A DNA stretch of 64,000 nucleotides from Neopestalotiopsis rosae (Eukaryota > Ascomycota > Sordariomycetes > Amphisphaeriales > Sporocadaceae). Under the pieces are notes generated by a model. It had not been told where the DNA came from, ran no database searches, and saw only the letters and a program-made list of their open reading frames with translations. Below are positions 22,249 to 34,438 of the stretch, in pieces (position 1 is the stretch's first letter; each line of letters begins with the position of its first letter). The stretch covers positions 6,696,001 to 6,760,000 of the forward strand of contig JALGAS010000001.1 of NCBI GenBank assembly GCA_023078685.1, read 5' to 3'. The translations under genes and the position numbers were made by a program.

Positions 22249-24396
22249 GGAGCAGTGAGATTGCGTCCACCATGGATGAGGAGCCAGTAGACTTACTCCT
22301 TAATCGATGCCAATGGGGATGCTGGCGGTACGAGACAGGTATGAGCAGTCGCACAATAGATTCGCTGTGGCAGGGCACAGGCTATAACAGAGCATTAGCA
22401 GAGGGTTTCGAATTGGTAATAGGGGTGGCAAGTGACGAAAAGAAGACATTGATGTGATTGATGGACAGTGAGTCGATGTCAGAATGAATCAAACGTACCT
22501 GATGGATTGACGAAGATGTAGCTCAAGTTGAATCGGTATGAGAGGCTTGTCCACGGTGATGATGGTGATTGTAAGCAGGATTATAAGGGAGGAATGCCTT
22601 GATAAGGGATGGTTTGACAAGAGTCAGGTGGGTGGATGCTGATGGAATATGAAAATGTTCGAAGAAGTGAGTCTCGAGGGAGAATTTATATATCGTCGCA
22701 AAGGCCTATTGGAGAGGTGGAGCGTGAATAACCCACGCGAAATCTACAAGGCAATGAGTAACGACAGCGGACTCGAAGTCGTGAATAACGGCCGAAGTCC
22801 TCAGGTGTATACGGATGTGAGAAACGTAGGTGCGTGAATCACGTCGAGAATGCAAGACAGATAAGATGAGAATATTGGATAGAAAGGTCATTGAGTCAGT
22901 TGTCATGAACCCCCCGAGAATCAGACCAAGACGACACGATACAATCCCACAACATGTACTTCGATGACGAGACCTTATTCTATCGGTGATTCAGAGTATT
23001 TTCCAGTCTTTGTAAAAATATACAACTCTAGAGCGCGATGTACTGGGCTGTATGGAAGGCAATATGTACTCGAGTTCTCGCTTCAAATTTATAATCAACA
23101 ACTGGCTAGATCATGATCAGTGTAATACGGAAACCAAATAACTTGTGGATAGCCCTGAGAACTACCAACATAGTTCAGCACCTGGCATTAACATCATAGA
23201 CAGCTCGAAGTAACAAAGATGGGATGATTGAACCGTCTAAATTACTTCAGAGAAATTAGGCCGTCCCGCAGCTCGCGTCCAGTGTTATTCACGTGTGGGC
23301 GGGAATCCCTGTGCTTGGCAGGACAGCCAAAATGATTCACCCAAAATTGTGGTTTGTCGGACATTTGTCGGCCATTCACGCACGTACGCCTGGTGAATGG
23401 CAAACGAAGAAGGACAACGAGAGAGTCACAAAGTTCCGCTCCGATGGTCAAGACATTGTGCTACCTAATGATTGAGGCAACACATCAGTGAATCGATTGA
23501 CTGTTAAGGTAGGTACCTAGGTAGTCATGCCCACGCATTGGCGCGAGATCTCGGTCAAAGCGAGTGCTCTGCCTTAGGATCAGTAAAACTTGGTGGTGCC
23601 CTGTCTGGTATGCTGAATCTTACGGAAACATGATGTGTGCAAGAGGGCAACATGCGGACCTTTCCCGTAGCAAGAAGGACTATAACAGCTGCTGTTTTGA
23701 CTTGTAAACCCACCCAGAACGGCAGGTTACGCCAAAGAGTCAAAGAGAAGATGGTGACGCACCATGTCGGTGCTCCACGATTGATTGAAGAAGTGTTGTT
23801 CTCAGCTTCAGAGCTTGAGCGTTTTCCCTGCCTGACAGAGATATCTCTGACTAATGATCTCGAAGATGTGTTCTCAGAGCCACTCCTTCTGTTTCGGAGG
23901 TGGTTCAGCGAGGTCTGGTATGGATGTGACTTCTGCTCTTTGGAGGTTCTGCAGGTTCATGCAGCTATCCTCACCCACCTCGCAAAAGTTTTGGGGCTGT
24001 TGGTGAGAACAGATAAATTCCTCTTTGGCGCGTGTTGGCATCAGATCTTAACTCTGGCCAGGCATGACCGTTGGCAGATCTGGTACGAGATATGCACGTG
24101 GGCTCTGCTAGCTTGGAATCCTATATCCTGACTTTGATGCCAGAAGCCTCGTGGCGTTTCTCGACTATTAATGTCGGCAAAGTTCTCTGCCCCATAAATG
24201 GTTCGACCTTGCAGTCATTTATAGCACAGTCGCCATGATCGACGTGAAAACCACAACCTTTCAGGATAATCCGCCGTCGCCTTCATGTGAGGTATTTATG
24301 TAGTCTCAGGAGGGGGCTTTGCATCGAAACTTCGGAACACGAGAGCACTGCCGAACAGCGATTTCAATTGGCGTCCAGTTCCTCAGAACAGAATGC
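22249..24396. other. Intergenic region with one unassigned open frame
   Basis: AT-moderate DNA with several G/A-rich patches. The longest frame runs from an ATG at 23652 to a stop at 24131 on the plus strand (about 159 codons) and has Leu/Trp-rich helical-looking character but no recognised family; it could be a small gene, a remnant or chance. A palindrome-rich TACCTAGGTA motif sits at 23514-23523. Confidence 0.4.
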
Positions 24397-25169
24397 TCAG
24401 CCGCTTGGAGACGCATCATGCTCGACGATGCGAACTGCTGCACCTTTTCTCGACTCAGCGCCATCGCTCTGGGCCCGTCGCCTCTTCTCTATGTCGCCAA
24501 CGAGGTTCTTGAGGTAGACTTCGGCTTGCACGGTTGCACTGTACGCCACGGCTTTCCAACTCCAGATATTCCTCTTCTCGGCATCGGCACCGGCGGCAAG
24601 AAGGGTGCGTAGGACTAGAAGGTTTCCGTTGCTGCTGGCAAAGTGAAGTGCCGTGTTGCCGTCACGGTCTGAGGACTGCACTGCCGAAGCCGCTCCATTG
24701 GGTGCAAAGGTGAGCAGCAGTTGGAGAACGGTATCGTGCCCACCCAGGCTGGCCTCCATGACGGCATCACGTCCTCGGATATCTCGGCGCTGTATGCAGG
24801 AAGGGTCGTTCTCACACAAGAAGTGGACCACTTCTGTATGCCCAGCACCTGCCGCAAGCATAAGAGCCGTCTGATGATGCTCGTTTAGCGCAGGTGCTGG
24901 GTCTTCGTGTCCACTGGCAACCAAAATCTTACAAATGTCCAGACGACCGAGCTTCGCGGCTAGGTGCAGATTAGAGTCGGAGAGGCCACCAGGGGTGCTG
25001 TCGGGGTTGTGTAGGAGCTGTGGGTGAGATCTGAGGATGCGTTGGACGAGGAGCGCGTCGTTTGCGTGCACCGCCCTTCGAAGTCGTTGTGATGGTTCGA
25101 GCCTGAGCAAAAGTGACATTAGTCAGTCAATCTGCTGCAAGTGTCTAGTTTGAAATGGAAACCGTACAT
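24397..25169 (-). CDS. AVO2: AVO2-like ankyrin-repeat protein (TORC2-associated family)
   Basis: The main exon 24397-25102 encodes ankyrin repeats from LEPSQRLRRAV through NLHLAAKLGRLDICKILVASGHED, TALMLAAGAGHTEVVHFLCEND, AVMEASLGGHDTVLQLLL and TALHFASSNGNLLVLRTLLAAGAD. The opening EPSxRLRRA...LVQRILRSHPQLLxNxD matches yeast Avo2, a non-essential ankyrin subunit of TOR complex 2. A 65-base intron (25103-25167, donor GTACGG, acceptor GCTCAG) leaves AT at 25168-25169, which joins G at 25102 to create the start codon: MLEPSQ, giving 235 residues. An unspliced transcript would start at 25119 (MSLLLR-LEPSQ) in the same frame. The short basic C-terminal tail lacks the long Ser-rich extension of the yeast protein. 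Orthology is probable, not proven. Confidence 0.75.
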
Positions 25170-26158
25170 GATGAAGACTTCCGAGGGGTGGTAGAACGCC
25201 CAAATTGTGTCGGCCTCAAGATCCAGTTACTGACAGCTTTCTGAAACGTTGCAGGATATTCCGCGACAAGGCCACAGCCCAGTAAACCGAGATTGGAAAG
25301 AGCGGCTTGAGGCTGTACGTGTCAAGTAATGACGATATCTCCAACAGCACTCGTAAGTGACCTTGGAACTGTTTGGTAGTAGTGTTGACGCGAGTGGACG
25401 TTGGCGCGGTTCCGACTTCAGCAGACCGGCTGCTAATCTAGGCGGCTTAGTGAAGTGCGGCCCGCTATAAGTGGGTGGTTGATGTGCGCACAACCGCCAA
25501 GTGCTCTTCCCTTTAGTGAGGTCCGAAGTTGCAAGGCACACTGGGGGTCATTGAGTACTGAACAACCTTGACAACGAGTATTCAGTACTACATGGTTACA
25601 AATACAGAACATTAGAAGGAAGTATTAGGCAAATTCAATGATATGAAAACAATAATTACAAGATTTGTAGACCATTCCATCAAGGTACAGTAGAGTTGTC
25701 CAATACCACATGTTTACTGCAATATCATTTGACCTTCGCAGGTATAACAGGTACGTACCTGGATGAATCCCCACCATACCTAGGTGATCAGCCCAGGCCT
25801 TTGATCCCTTGCAGAACGGCCCATGCTCCAAGCTGGGGGGTTACGACGGTTTCGTCATATTAGCAGGCACCTGGGGTAATCAATTTGGGGCGGTAGAAAG
25901 AGGCAGAAAAAACGTCCCGGCCAGTACAGTGTAGTATCTACTTAGCATGTAGGATACCGAAATGCCTACATATCGGTGGGTGGACATGGTATTTTATGAT
26001 TGATCAATAATTTTGACTGTCGCCTTAGATTTAAGACATCTTTTCCTTCAAAGAAACCCCGTCAATTCTTTTCTTTTCTTCTTTCCTTCTCTCTGGGGAT
26101 GCCGTGAAGATCGGTCGGCTTCTTGACGCGTCTCGCCCGAATTCCATCACCATTGCCA
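25170..26158. other. Divergent intergenic region
   Basis: Region between the AVO2-like gene and the mitochondrial transcription factor gene, transcribed away from each other. It contains a TACCTAGGT motif at 25777-25785 and a C/T-rich tract at 26060-26100 ahead of the plus-strand gene. No gene seen. Confidence 0.5.
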
Positions 26159-27997
26159 ATGCTTCCGACTCGAGTCGCTCCGTTGCATTTTACCACGTCG
26201 CGGACCTGCCTTCGAACCGTCGCGAACAGTCTCGCTACAAATAAGCGTTGCTATGGAGCGGCAAAACTGAATAGACTGGAACCCTCCCAGTTGGAAGTGA
26301 AGGGCGCGGTAGCTGAGCAGCTCAGAGACACCAGAGTATGGGCGACAAAACACGCCTCGAGGAAAAAGGCCGACCTGGCTTATAAAAACGTGCCACCACC
26401 CATAGCCGGAGATAAGACTAGAGTCAACATAGTCAGCGAGAAGCTATGCGACGATATTTTAAAGTACATTGGCAAATCGTTAGAAAAATACAAGGGTTGC
26501 GACCTGGTTGATATCAATCCGGGCGCCGGGTTATGGAGTCGCAAGTTAAATGAGTTCCTAGAGCCGCGGTCTCATGTCTTGATGGAAACCGATGACGAGC
26601 TGTACCGCGAATTTCTGCAACCGCTTCTCAAGAAAGAGGGCACATCGCTCGTAGCAAAATCTGGCATCGTCTGGAAAGAGCTCAACTCTGTTCTCAACCC
26701 GACATATCTTCCACATCAGAAACCACTCAAAAGAGATGATGGTGGATCCAACGCACCCAACGACACACTACTCATCAGCGTAAATCTGACGTTTCACCCG
26801 AAAAAGAAGTTTCAGGCATTCGACTCGATCGCGACGCTCCTGCTCCACCAGTTCATGGACTCAATCAAGACCGCGAGTCTCTTTCACAAATACGGCCAGG
26901 TCCGGATGCTCGTTTGGGTACGCCGAGAGGACAAGGCCAATCTGCTACCACGCTTATTGCAGAAACGCAGGCGCACAGGATCGGACGCCGAACTTCTCTG
27001 TCAAAATATCAATGAAGTCGTTGGATGGAACGGCCGCGAAAATGGCGCCTACACTCGGGACACTCTCATAGATCGTGCAAGTGCGGTCGCGACACTGCAG
27101 AGGATGAAGGACGCTGAGTTCACGGTACCAAAAGGCAGAGAAACAGATGCACATAAACAAGCAAAGAAGGATGCCAAGCATCCTGAGAAAGTTCCGTCCC
27201 CTGGTACAGTCCCGCCCGTCTACGAAAGAGCCTTCCAGGTGGGTCTCAAAGAACTCAAGGCTTCAAACCCTCGAAGTGGTACCAAGGAGCACAAAACACT
27301 ACAGACATCGACGTGGCGCAACAATACAGCCCTCAAAAAGGCTGAAAACTTTCATGATCTACATCAACGTGGACATGAGCTGAGCGTCGCCAAGATCACG
27401 GGGACTATAAGTGATGATGAGATTCAAGCCAAAGAACAGGTGCTTAGTACCGCGTATGAGAGGATGCCGGTGGCGAGCAAGTCCGAATTCACTACATACA
27501 GAGACAATCTTCACCTCTGGCAACAGGACGAGCCGATACTTCTTTGGGATCGCCGTACGCATGAGCCTCTTCTTGGCGCGACGGATGAGTTCTTTCCCAA
27601 CATCGAAGCATGTTTACTTGATATTATACCACGACCAGTACATCACCTTGTGCGTGACATTGGACCCGGCTCAAGTCGGGCAGGGGAGAGCTTCGAACTC
27701 ATCCAAAAAGCATTATGGGCTGAACCCAAAGCCAACATCAAAACGGCTCTTGACACGGTCTGGCCTGGTGCATCCGACTGGATCATCCCGCGATGCCCCA
27801 GTCTCCATGACCCAAAGCAAGGCGGCGTCAACATTGATGTGAAAGGTATGGAGTTGACCGTGAGAACGCTCAGTGCGAAACAATGGGAAGAGATCTTGGA
27901 CCAGTGGCACCTGTGGCCATTCCGACCTGAATTTGTGGATTTGGTTTCTCGATCTCTGGATTATACCGAGGAAGATGATATTCAAGCTGTAAACTGA
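26159..27997 (+). CDS. MTF1: Mitochondrial transcription factor 1 / rRNA adenine dimethylase-like protein
   Basis: Uninterrupted frame of 612 residues from the ATG at 26159; in-frame non-ATG codons upstream are not needed. Residues 1-40 (MLPTRVAPLHFTTSRTCLRTVAN) are basic and Ser/Thr-rich with no acid, as in a mitochondrial presequence. Near residue 117 the sequence VDINPGAGLWSRKLNEFLEPRSHVLME gives the motif I region of the KsgA/Dim1 S-adenosylmethionine fold, as in the Mtf1/mtTFB family, followed by LLISVNLTFHPKKKFQAFDSI and MLVWVRREDK. The C-terminal third (WPGASDWIIPRCPSLHDP, GGVNIDVKGMELTVRTL, EEILDQWHLWPFRP) is the fungal extension. Known role of the family: specificity factor for the mitochondrial RNA polymerase; whether this protein methylates rRNA cannot be told. 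Confidence 0.8.
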   Translation: MLPTRVAPLHFTTSRTCLRTVANSLATNKRCYGAAKLNRLEPSQLEVKGAVAEQLRDTRVWATKHASRKKADLAYKNVPPPIAGDKTRVNIVSEKLCDDILKYIGKSLEKYKGCDLVDINPGAGLWSRKLNEFLEPRSHVLMETDDELYREFLQPLLKKEGTSLVAKSGIVWKELNSVLNPTYLPHQKPLKRDDGGSNAPNDTLLISVNLTFHPKKKFQAFDSIATLLLHQFMDSIKTASLFHKYGQVRMLVWVRREDKANLLPRLLQKRRRTGSDAELLCQNINEVVGWNGRENGAYTRDTLIDRASAVATLQRMKDAEFTVPKGRETDAHKQAKKDAKHPEKVPSPGTVPPVYERAFQVGLKELKASNPRSGTKEHKTLQTSTWRNNTALKKAENFHDLHQRGHELSVAKITGTISDDEIQAKEQVLSTAYERMPVASKSEFTTYRDNLHLWQQDEPILLWDRRTHEPLLGATDEFFPNIEACLLDIIPRPVHHLVRDIGPGSSRAGESFELIQKALWAEPKANIKTALDTVWPGASDWIIPRCPSLHDPKQGGVNIDVKGMELTVRTLSAKQWEEILDQWHLWPFRPEFVDLVSRSLDYTEEDDIQAVN

Positions 27998-30900
27998 GGC
28001 GGTATTCCCCGCAAAGAAGATGGCTAAGGCTATCAAGGCTTATACTGCCATATTATAAATACACCACTCCGTGACTGAATAAATAAGAAAAATAATTGTA
28101 TAACGAGAATAAAAGGTCCTCGAGTCTCGAGCTACACGGATGAGATTTGAGAAATGAAATGAAATAGACAAACTTACAAAACCTGCAAGCAAACAATGAC
28201 TGCATCAGGTCCACAAACTTTCTCGGCATCTATCAATCCGTGAATTTGAAATTCATCCCAGGTTCGAACTCGGGTATTTGCCTTGTGGGCATTCCGTGTC
28301 CCTGGGGCGCAGCAAACCGTCAGAGCTCATGTGCTATGTATAGCAAAAGGGAAAGTTGGGACGACGATCCAAACAAGCTTTTTTACTTGGAGGGAGCTGC
28401 CAAATGCGCATTGTGAACGTTCTTTCGTTCAGCAGATAAGCACGCGTTACGAACATTGTAGTGTGTTTTCTGCTAGTCATGCACGTCAAACAAAATTTAT
28501 AATTTCCGTTTTTCTTTTCTCTGCAACTTTGTTTGTGAAGCCCAGCCGTGTTTGCCGTCGCACTCATGCAACGGAGTAGAGCCGCAAAGCCCGGAATAGG
28601 ATGAAAAGAGGCGTAACACTGTCTGACCCTGATTACCGGATACGACTCAGACGACAAAATTGTTCAACGGGTATTGTGCTTCCCCAAGACAAGATTTCAG
28701 TGCGGCCCGCCGTGAGACAAGATGGGTAATGAAACATGTCTAAGATTGGAAATCTCAGGACCTCTGAGAAGAAACGACAACAAGAAAAAAAGCAAATTCA
28801 TCATATGGCCCAGTGGCCTTTAGGTTGTCTAGTATGCGATTGTCAATTGGGCAGTTTATAACCATTGAACACGGTCCTCCATCTATCATATCATGCGTGC
28901 TATAGTAGCGTCAGGGTCTATATAATCATGGTGACCGCGAATTTATACTATGCGACAGCGGTTCGGCGTGCCCATCTATCTGTTTCCCCAAGAGCCTGGC
29001 ACCTCTCCGCGTTCTTTATGCAAACCCTAGAAGTGTTGCGCGCCGTCGCGTCGGTCGGGGGTGTTGGACTAAGCAGACCTAGCGTCCTTCCCGCTCCCGG
29101 TAAAATCGGTGACATTCCATGTGGGTGCTGCGAAGAGGGGGTAAAATGTTCGGAGTTTGGGGCTAGCCTGTGGAGAGGAGCACGATGCATGTCATGGTAT
29201 GTTGACGTGGAGTCGAGATGAGGTTTTTTGCAAGCAGAAAGAAATAAGGGCAAATGATGAAATAGCGGAAGGAATGCTGATCACTACAGTTCATGATTCC
29301 TGCCGTCGCTGCTGCATACTTGTAATGTAGTAAGCATGTTCGATCCAAATATTGAGGATCGCTGCTTGTAGGAATAAGAAACGGACAACCACTTATTTAC
29401 CTGCAATTGTGCTGTGTGTCCTGCATTTACGTCTGTCACGCGCTCAGACATACAGTGATGAAGGGGTCCAGAAAGCAAGGGCACTCGTATTTGGATGGGT
29501 GGCCTTTCCTTCGGTAAAGCTCCCGTCTCTGACATTTTGAAAGTGTCATTGGTTTTATAAAATAAATTGTATTGTGGACACAGCGGCTCGATTAGGATGA
29601 GCGAAATAGAGTTGCCATCGTCGATGGATAGAAGATCTTCTTTCTCATGAAACACATCAGCCACGATCATTACTGATTAGGAGATAGGGCTCCAAGGCGT
29701 GGAGGTAGAGCCTCACTCCTTCAATCGTGCTGATCTTTCAAACTTCTTGTCGTCCCGTGCCTGGCTGTGTTGTTCATCATCATTCGCGATTCATGCTAAC
29801 AAAGCGAACGAGTCCCAAGTAAGACCTTGGCTGCTTGCTGACCAGCAAAAGTCGAGAATGCGTCGTCTCGCCCAAGTGTATTCCACTTATATTACGTGGG
29901 AGCTGACCATAGCCACTTTGAAGGATCGCGATTTGTTGCTATCTTACTGTGTATATTGTGCCCACTCGCTGGATTAAACGCCTGGCATGTAGAACATGAT
30001 GCGATTTGGCAAAGGTAGATTATGTTGTCAATCACGTACACAGTAGATGATCACAGTCAGGCGCGTAGATGAACCCGCTCATAGGTTGTAATTTGTATTT
30101 CAGCTTTGTCGCTGACTTGAGCTGACAGCAGTCTTGGCACACATGGCACAGCTTATCCCCTCCCAATGCTTCCTTCTTACCCCCTCGCTCTCACTCTGAA
30201 ACAGGTAAAGGCCAGGAACAAATGGAAGCTGCTACGCCGCTAACGTGCTGGCAATTAAGGGTAGTTTGAGCCAGTCCAACGCCCGATTGGACATTGGCCA
30301 CTCCACTAATTAGACCGTCCCCCCGGTTCCCAGGCAAAGGTTGCCCCTGTTTGCAGGGCTCTGCGGGGCAACATGGAAGGGGGTTTGCAGCTGTTCTTTA
30401 GCACTGTCGATTCTCGAAGCCTCCCCCATTGAGCGCCGAAAGCTGGAGCTCGCAAGCTGGAGTTGGAGCTGCTTTGGACAAAGAATTTGACGCCCCGAAA
30501 CGGCGCCCTGTTGCATTGGCAGCCCTCCTCGTTCATTGTCTCTGCTAAAGGCAAAACTTGTCCATTCTTGCAGGCGGGCGTTTGGGGATTTCCAATCAAC
30601 GGAGGATATGGAAGAGCAAAGACGCACAGCACATGCATGCATGGTTTGTTGAGTGTGTGGACTTTGGGGGTTGGGGAGTGTCCAGGCTCCAATCATTGTT
30701 ACTTCTTTGAAGGTTTCCTCTATCTTTTTGTTTCTCTCCGAATGGAAAAGAAGAGAGGTCTTGGCGAGACGCCGACACTGTGGTTGACTTTCATGCACAT
30801 GTGATGATCCCCTGTTCACTCACTGTCTGTCACCCATCACGCCAATCCAATTCATCCTCACTTATTGACTGAATCTATCAACTGATTCCTTTTATCTTTT

Positions 30901-32376
30901 GGTCCTCTACCTGACCTTTACCTACATCCATATCGACGACTAGCACATTTGTTCGTCCTAAGCACGACCCGGCAAAAAGCTCCGACGGCCGTCACCAGAG
31001 GACATTTCTTGTTTCGCCTGTCTTGCAGCGCGCCGAAGTGAAGTGCTCGGGGACCCGGAAGTCCTGATCCTTGCCCGTCTACCCAGGTCCTTGTCTACAT
31101 CGTCATGTACGCCCCATTTTGAGGCTTCCACATTCATTTCACTTGACCTTGAGCTTATTCAAGTCCGGCACGCTATCAATCTGGGTATTATCATTCGTCT
31201 CTTCTCGCTTGCAGAGATCCTTCGGCTTCGGCCAATTCATTTTCGTATTGTCGCTCTCTTTCCCTACTCCAAAAAACAACCCCCGGGACTCGGTAGTCGT
31301 CTACGTATTACCTATACCTACTCCGGTCGCTTGTCATTTCTGCAACCCGCATCCCTAGCCAGAACTTGACATCCCGTCCGTCGAATGTGCAGCTAGTTTG
31401 AAAGCCAAGCGTGCTACAGAGAAACAGTATAGCCGGCCAACACACATCCAGCAAACCACAAACAAGGGCCGGCCACCAGCCAGCAGCCATTTCTGCCGTT
31501 TACACTCAACTACCACTTCGGATTGACATCGCCCGCTCTTGCCAGTCCAGTACGACAATATTGCGTACACAGAGTGTCACTAGTTCAATCACGATCCAAC
31601 CTGGCCACCATTTGATTTGGATTTGCCTGGGCTGGAAATCATTATTTTCCCTCTCAAGCCGCGGTGAATCTTCTTCATCGGTCTGTTTGGGCGTGCGGGA
31701 TCGGGATACTGAGCGCGTACCTGTACCACACCCACACTCATTTACTTAGCATCTGCACCAGCCAAAGAAGGAGAAGATTGGATCGATGGGGGCCATCGCT
31801 GCATGATAACCACGACTCATCCAACCCTTTGTACCTGACTTGTTCACTTAGCCAAAAGTCAGACTTCGCTTGGTCCGCCGAAAAAACGTCAACCGTTTAC
31901 TCCTACTCTTTTCCTTCACTCTTCATATTTTTTCTTCTTCTTTTTCGTACTCATCCCCTTTGATCGTGTGCCGTTGCAGTGCGTGTATTTCTTTTTCCAT
32001 TCTTGTCTGCAACGAACCTCTTTCTTTCGCACAAAGGTTAGAGAGGCTCTGCTTTCCACGAATCGAGAAAAGCAACGAACAACAATCGGTCCGCCCCAGC
32101 TTTTGCTTCGTCCGACGGGGGTTGATTGCTGCACTGAATTGCGGTCAACGTTTTAAGGTTCTACGCCAATCGATGAGGGTCGCGCGCAGAAGCTCGTAGA
32201 TTTGGCCAACGGCTTCTCACTCACCCTTTCCCGCCGCTCTACTGGTTACCTCCTAATTCGACAAACATCTTTCAACACTCCTTTCGAGACCGAAACACCC
32301 GTCGGCACAGCGAGGCCCTCAGTTTGCAGAAACCGACGACGTCCTGGCGCCCTCCGCAGGTCGTCGTCTCTGCATC
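27998..32376. other. 4.4-kb gene-poor region ending in a long pyrimidine-rich leader
   Basis: No conserved frame was found between 28.0 and 30.8 kb; overlapping short frames at 30.3-30.8 kb on both strands have no recognised motif. From about 30.8 to 32.37 kb the plus strand is rich in CT tracts (for example ttctttttcttc-like runs near 31.93 kb), typical of fungal promoters and 5' leaders, and leads into the glycosyltransferase gene. No tRNA or transposon signature is supported. Confidence 0.5.
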
Positions 32377-34438
32377 ATGATGCGCTCTCCGGCTTTCCCT
32401 CCTCGCCGGCCTTCACACCTCGTTCGCTACATATTTCCGGCCGTCGTGTTAATATGCCTACTCTATTATCTTTCCTCCACAACGGGCACCGATGTTTCGA
32501 CATCGCATTTCCACAGCAGCAGTGACTCGACCAAAGTGCAGCCCTACCTACCCGACAGCGATCCGAATCCATTGCGCGATGCCGACGCTGGCAAGGCAGT
32601 CGGCGGTTCAGCTGCTGAGGCTGAGAAGCCCATCGAATACGACCCAAGCCACAATGGCGCACATGGCGCGCCCTCTGACGATGCACCGTCAAAGCCAACC
32701 ACACATCCGATCGATTCACTGATGATGGTTGCGGACGTTACAATGAAGGAGATGATGGACAAGGAGTCGCATACCCTCGAGGCCGCTGCCGCCGAATACC
32801 GCAAGCGACGAGGCCGACACCCGCCTCCAGGCTTCAGGGAATGGTACAACTTTGCCACAGAGCACAATGCCGTCATGGTAGAGGACTTTTGGGACCAAAT
32901 CTACCACGATTTGAACCCCTTTTGGGGCATGGACTCCAACGCTATTCGCAAGGAAGCATGGGACTACGAAATGACCATCAACGTCCGAAACGGAAACGCG
33001 AGCGCCAAGAGCGATTGGTTCTGGACGCAAATTTGGCTCAACATGACCAAGACTATCGAGAAATACCTACCCGACATGGATATTGCATTAAATGCCATGG
33101 ATGAACCCCGATTGGTGGTGCCCTTTGAGGATATGGCCGGCTACATGGAGAAGGAGAAGAAGACGCGTAGTCTCTGGCCGCCAAAACAAGTCATCAGCGA
33201 ATTCGATACACTGCCTAGTGTGAAACAAGGGTTCAAAAAGCCTTCCACGATTAAGAAGCACTGGGAGAGCACTGGTAAGCACCGTTGGAATGTCTGAGAC
33301 ACTGCAGAATGAGGCTGATATTTTGGTCACACTAGAACCCTACTGGCTCATCGCACGCCGTGGCTGCCATCCCGATAGCCTTGCACGCACCGTGAAGCCA
33401 CAAAAAACATTTGACAAGACGCCCGAATTCGTACCCGCCAATGCGGCTCCCCACCAATATCAGGGCTTCGTGTCCAACGCCACACTATCCAAGGACTTTT
33501 GTCATCAGCCGGACCTCCAGGGTCTCGAGGGTATCTTCATCAAGCCCTTGTCGACATCGGCAACCAAGGTCCTGTTTCCCATGTTTGGAGGTAGCAAGCT
33601 GGCCACCAACAATGAGATCCTGCTTCCTGCGCCGATGTACTGGAACGAAGAAGAAAGATTTGTCGGAGGCGGCTATCATGGATCAGACTGGGAGAACAAG
33701 GCCGGCGAGCTCATTTGGCGTGGTGTTGCTACCGGCGGACGAAACACTGCAAAGAACTGGAAAGGTTTCCAGCGCCATCGGTTCGCAGCCATGAACAACG
33801 CCACAAAGATTAGCATGGCTATGACCGCGACCACACCCCCCGTGAACTTTGCACTGCCAACTGGAACTGACCAGGTCGCCGCCCAGCGGGACGGTCACCT
33901 CGACGATTGGGTTTGGGACTTTGCTAATGTCGGCCTTACCGATCTGGCTTGCGACGACAAAATCGACAAGAGTATGCAACAAAAAGGTGGACGTTGTTTC
34001 TACACCGACCCCGAATTCGACCTGGTCCTAGGCCAGAGTATGAATTTCCAATTCGATTTCAAGTACCTGCCTGACATTGACGGCAATTCCTTCTCCGGAC
34101 GTTATCTCGGCTTTCTCAGGAGCACATCTCTGCCAATCAAGAGTACCTTATGGCGGGAATGGCACGACAGCAGACTGGTGGCTTGGAAGCACTTTGTCCC
34201 CATGGACAATCGCTTCCTCGACTATTATGCCATCATGGAGTATTTCGTCGGCTACAAAGACAAGGCCCCAAGCCACGATGCCCAAGCAAAGAAGATTGCA
34301 CTCGAGGGCAAGCAATGGGCCGAGAAGGTCTTGAGAAAGGAGGATATGCAAATTTATGTCTTCCGCCTACTGCTCGAATATGCCCGCTTGTCCGACGAAA
34401 GGCGAGAGAAGATGGGCTGGGTCGAGGATCTGTTATAA
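32377..34438 (+). CDS. CAP10/GT90-family glycosyltransferase, type II membrane protein
   Basis: Two exons, 32377-33274 and 33336-34438, give 666 residues; donor GTAAGC, acceptor ACTAG, 61-base intron. Residues about 17-33 (RYIFPAVVLICLLYYLSS) form a signal anchor after a short basic cytosolic tail, then a Ser/Pro/Asp-rich stem to about residue 110. The luminal domain has family hallmarks: LIWRGVATGGRN followed by KNWKGFQRHRF, DLACDDKID, FDFKYLPDIDGNSFSGRYLGFLRSTSLPIKSTLWREW and HFVPMDNRFLDYYAIMEYFVGY. These match glycosyltransferase family 90 (Cryptococcus Cap10, plant and animal O-glucosyl/xylosyltransferases). A Golgi enzyme transferring a sugar, probably xylose or glucose, to glycans or proteins is inferred; donor and acceptor are unknown. 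Confidence 0.9.

Noticed and set aside
28190..28280. Possible tRNA around the palindromic GTTCGAAC
   Set aside because: Acceptor pairing is partial, the T-stem has mismatches and no D-arm with the usual spacing was found on either strand.
31043..32199. Several 90-110 codon plus frames in the CT-rich stretch before the glycosyltransferase
   Set aside because: Ser/Leu/Phe-rich composition follows from pyrimidine tracts; no motif or splice model joins them.
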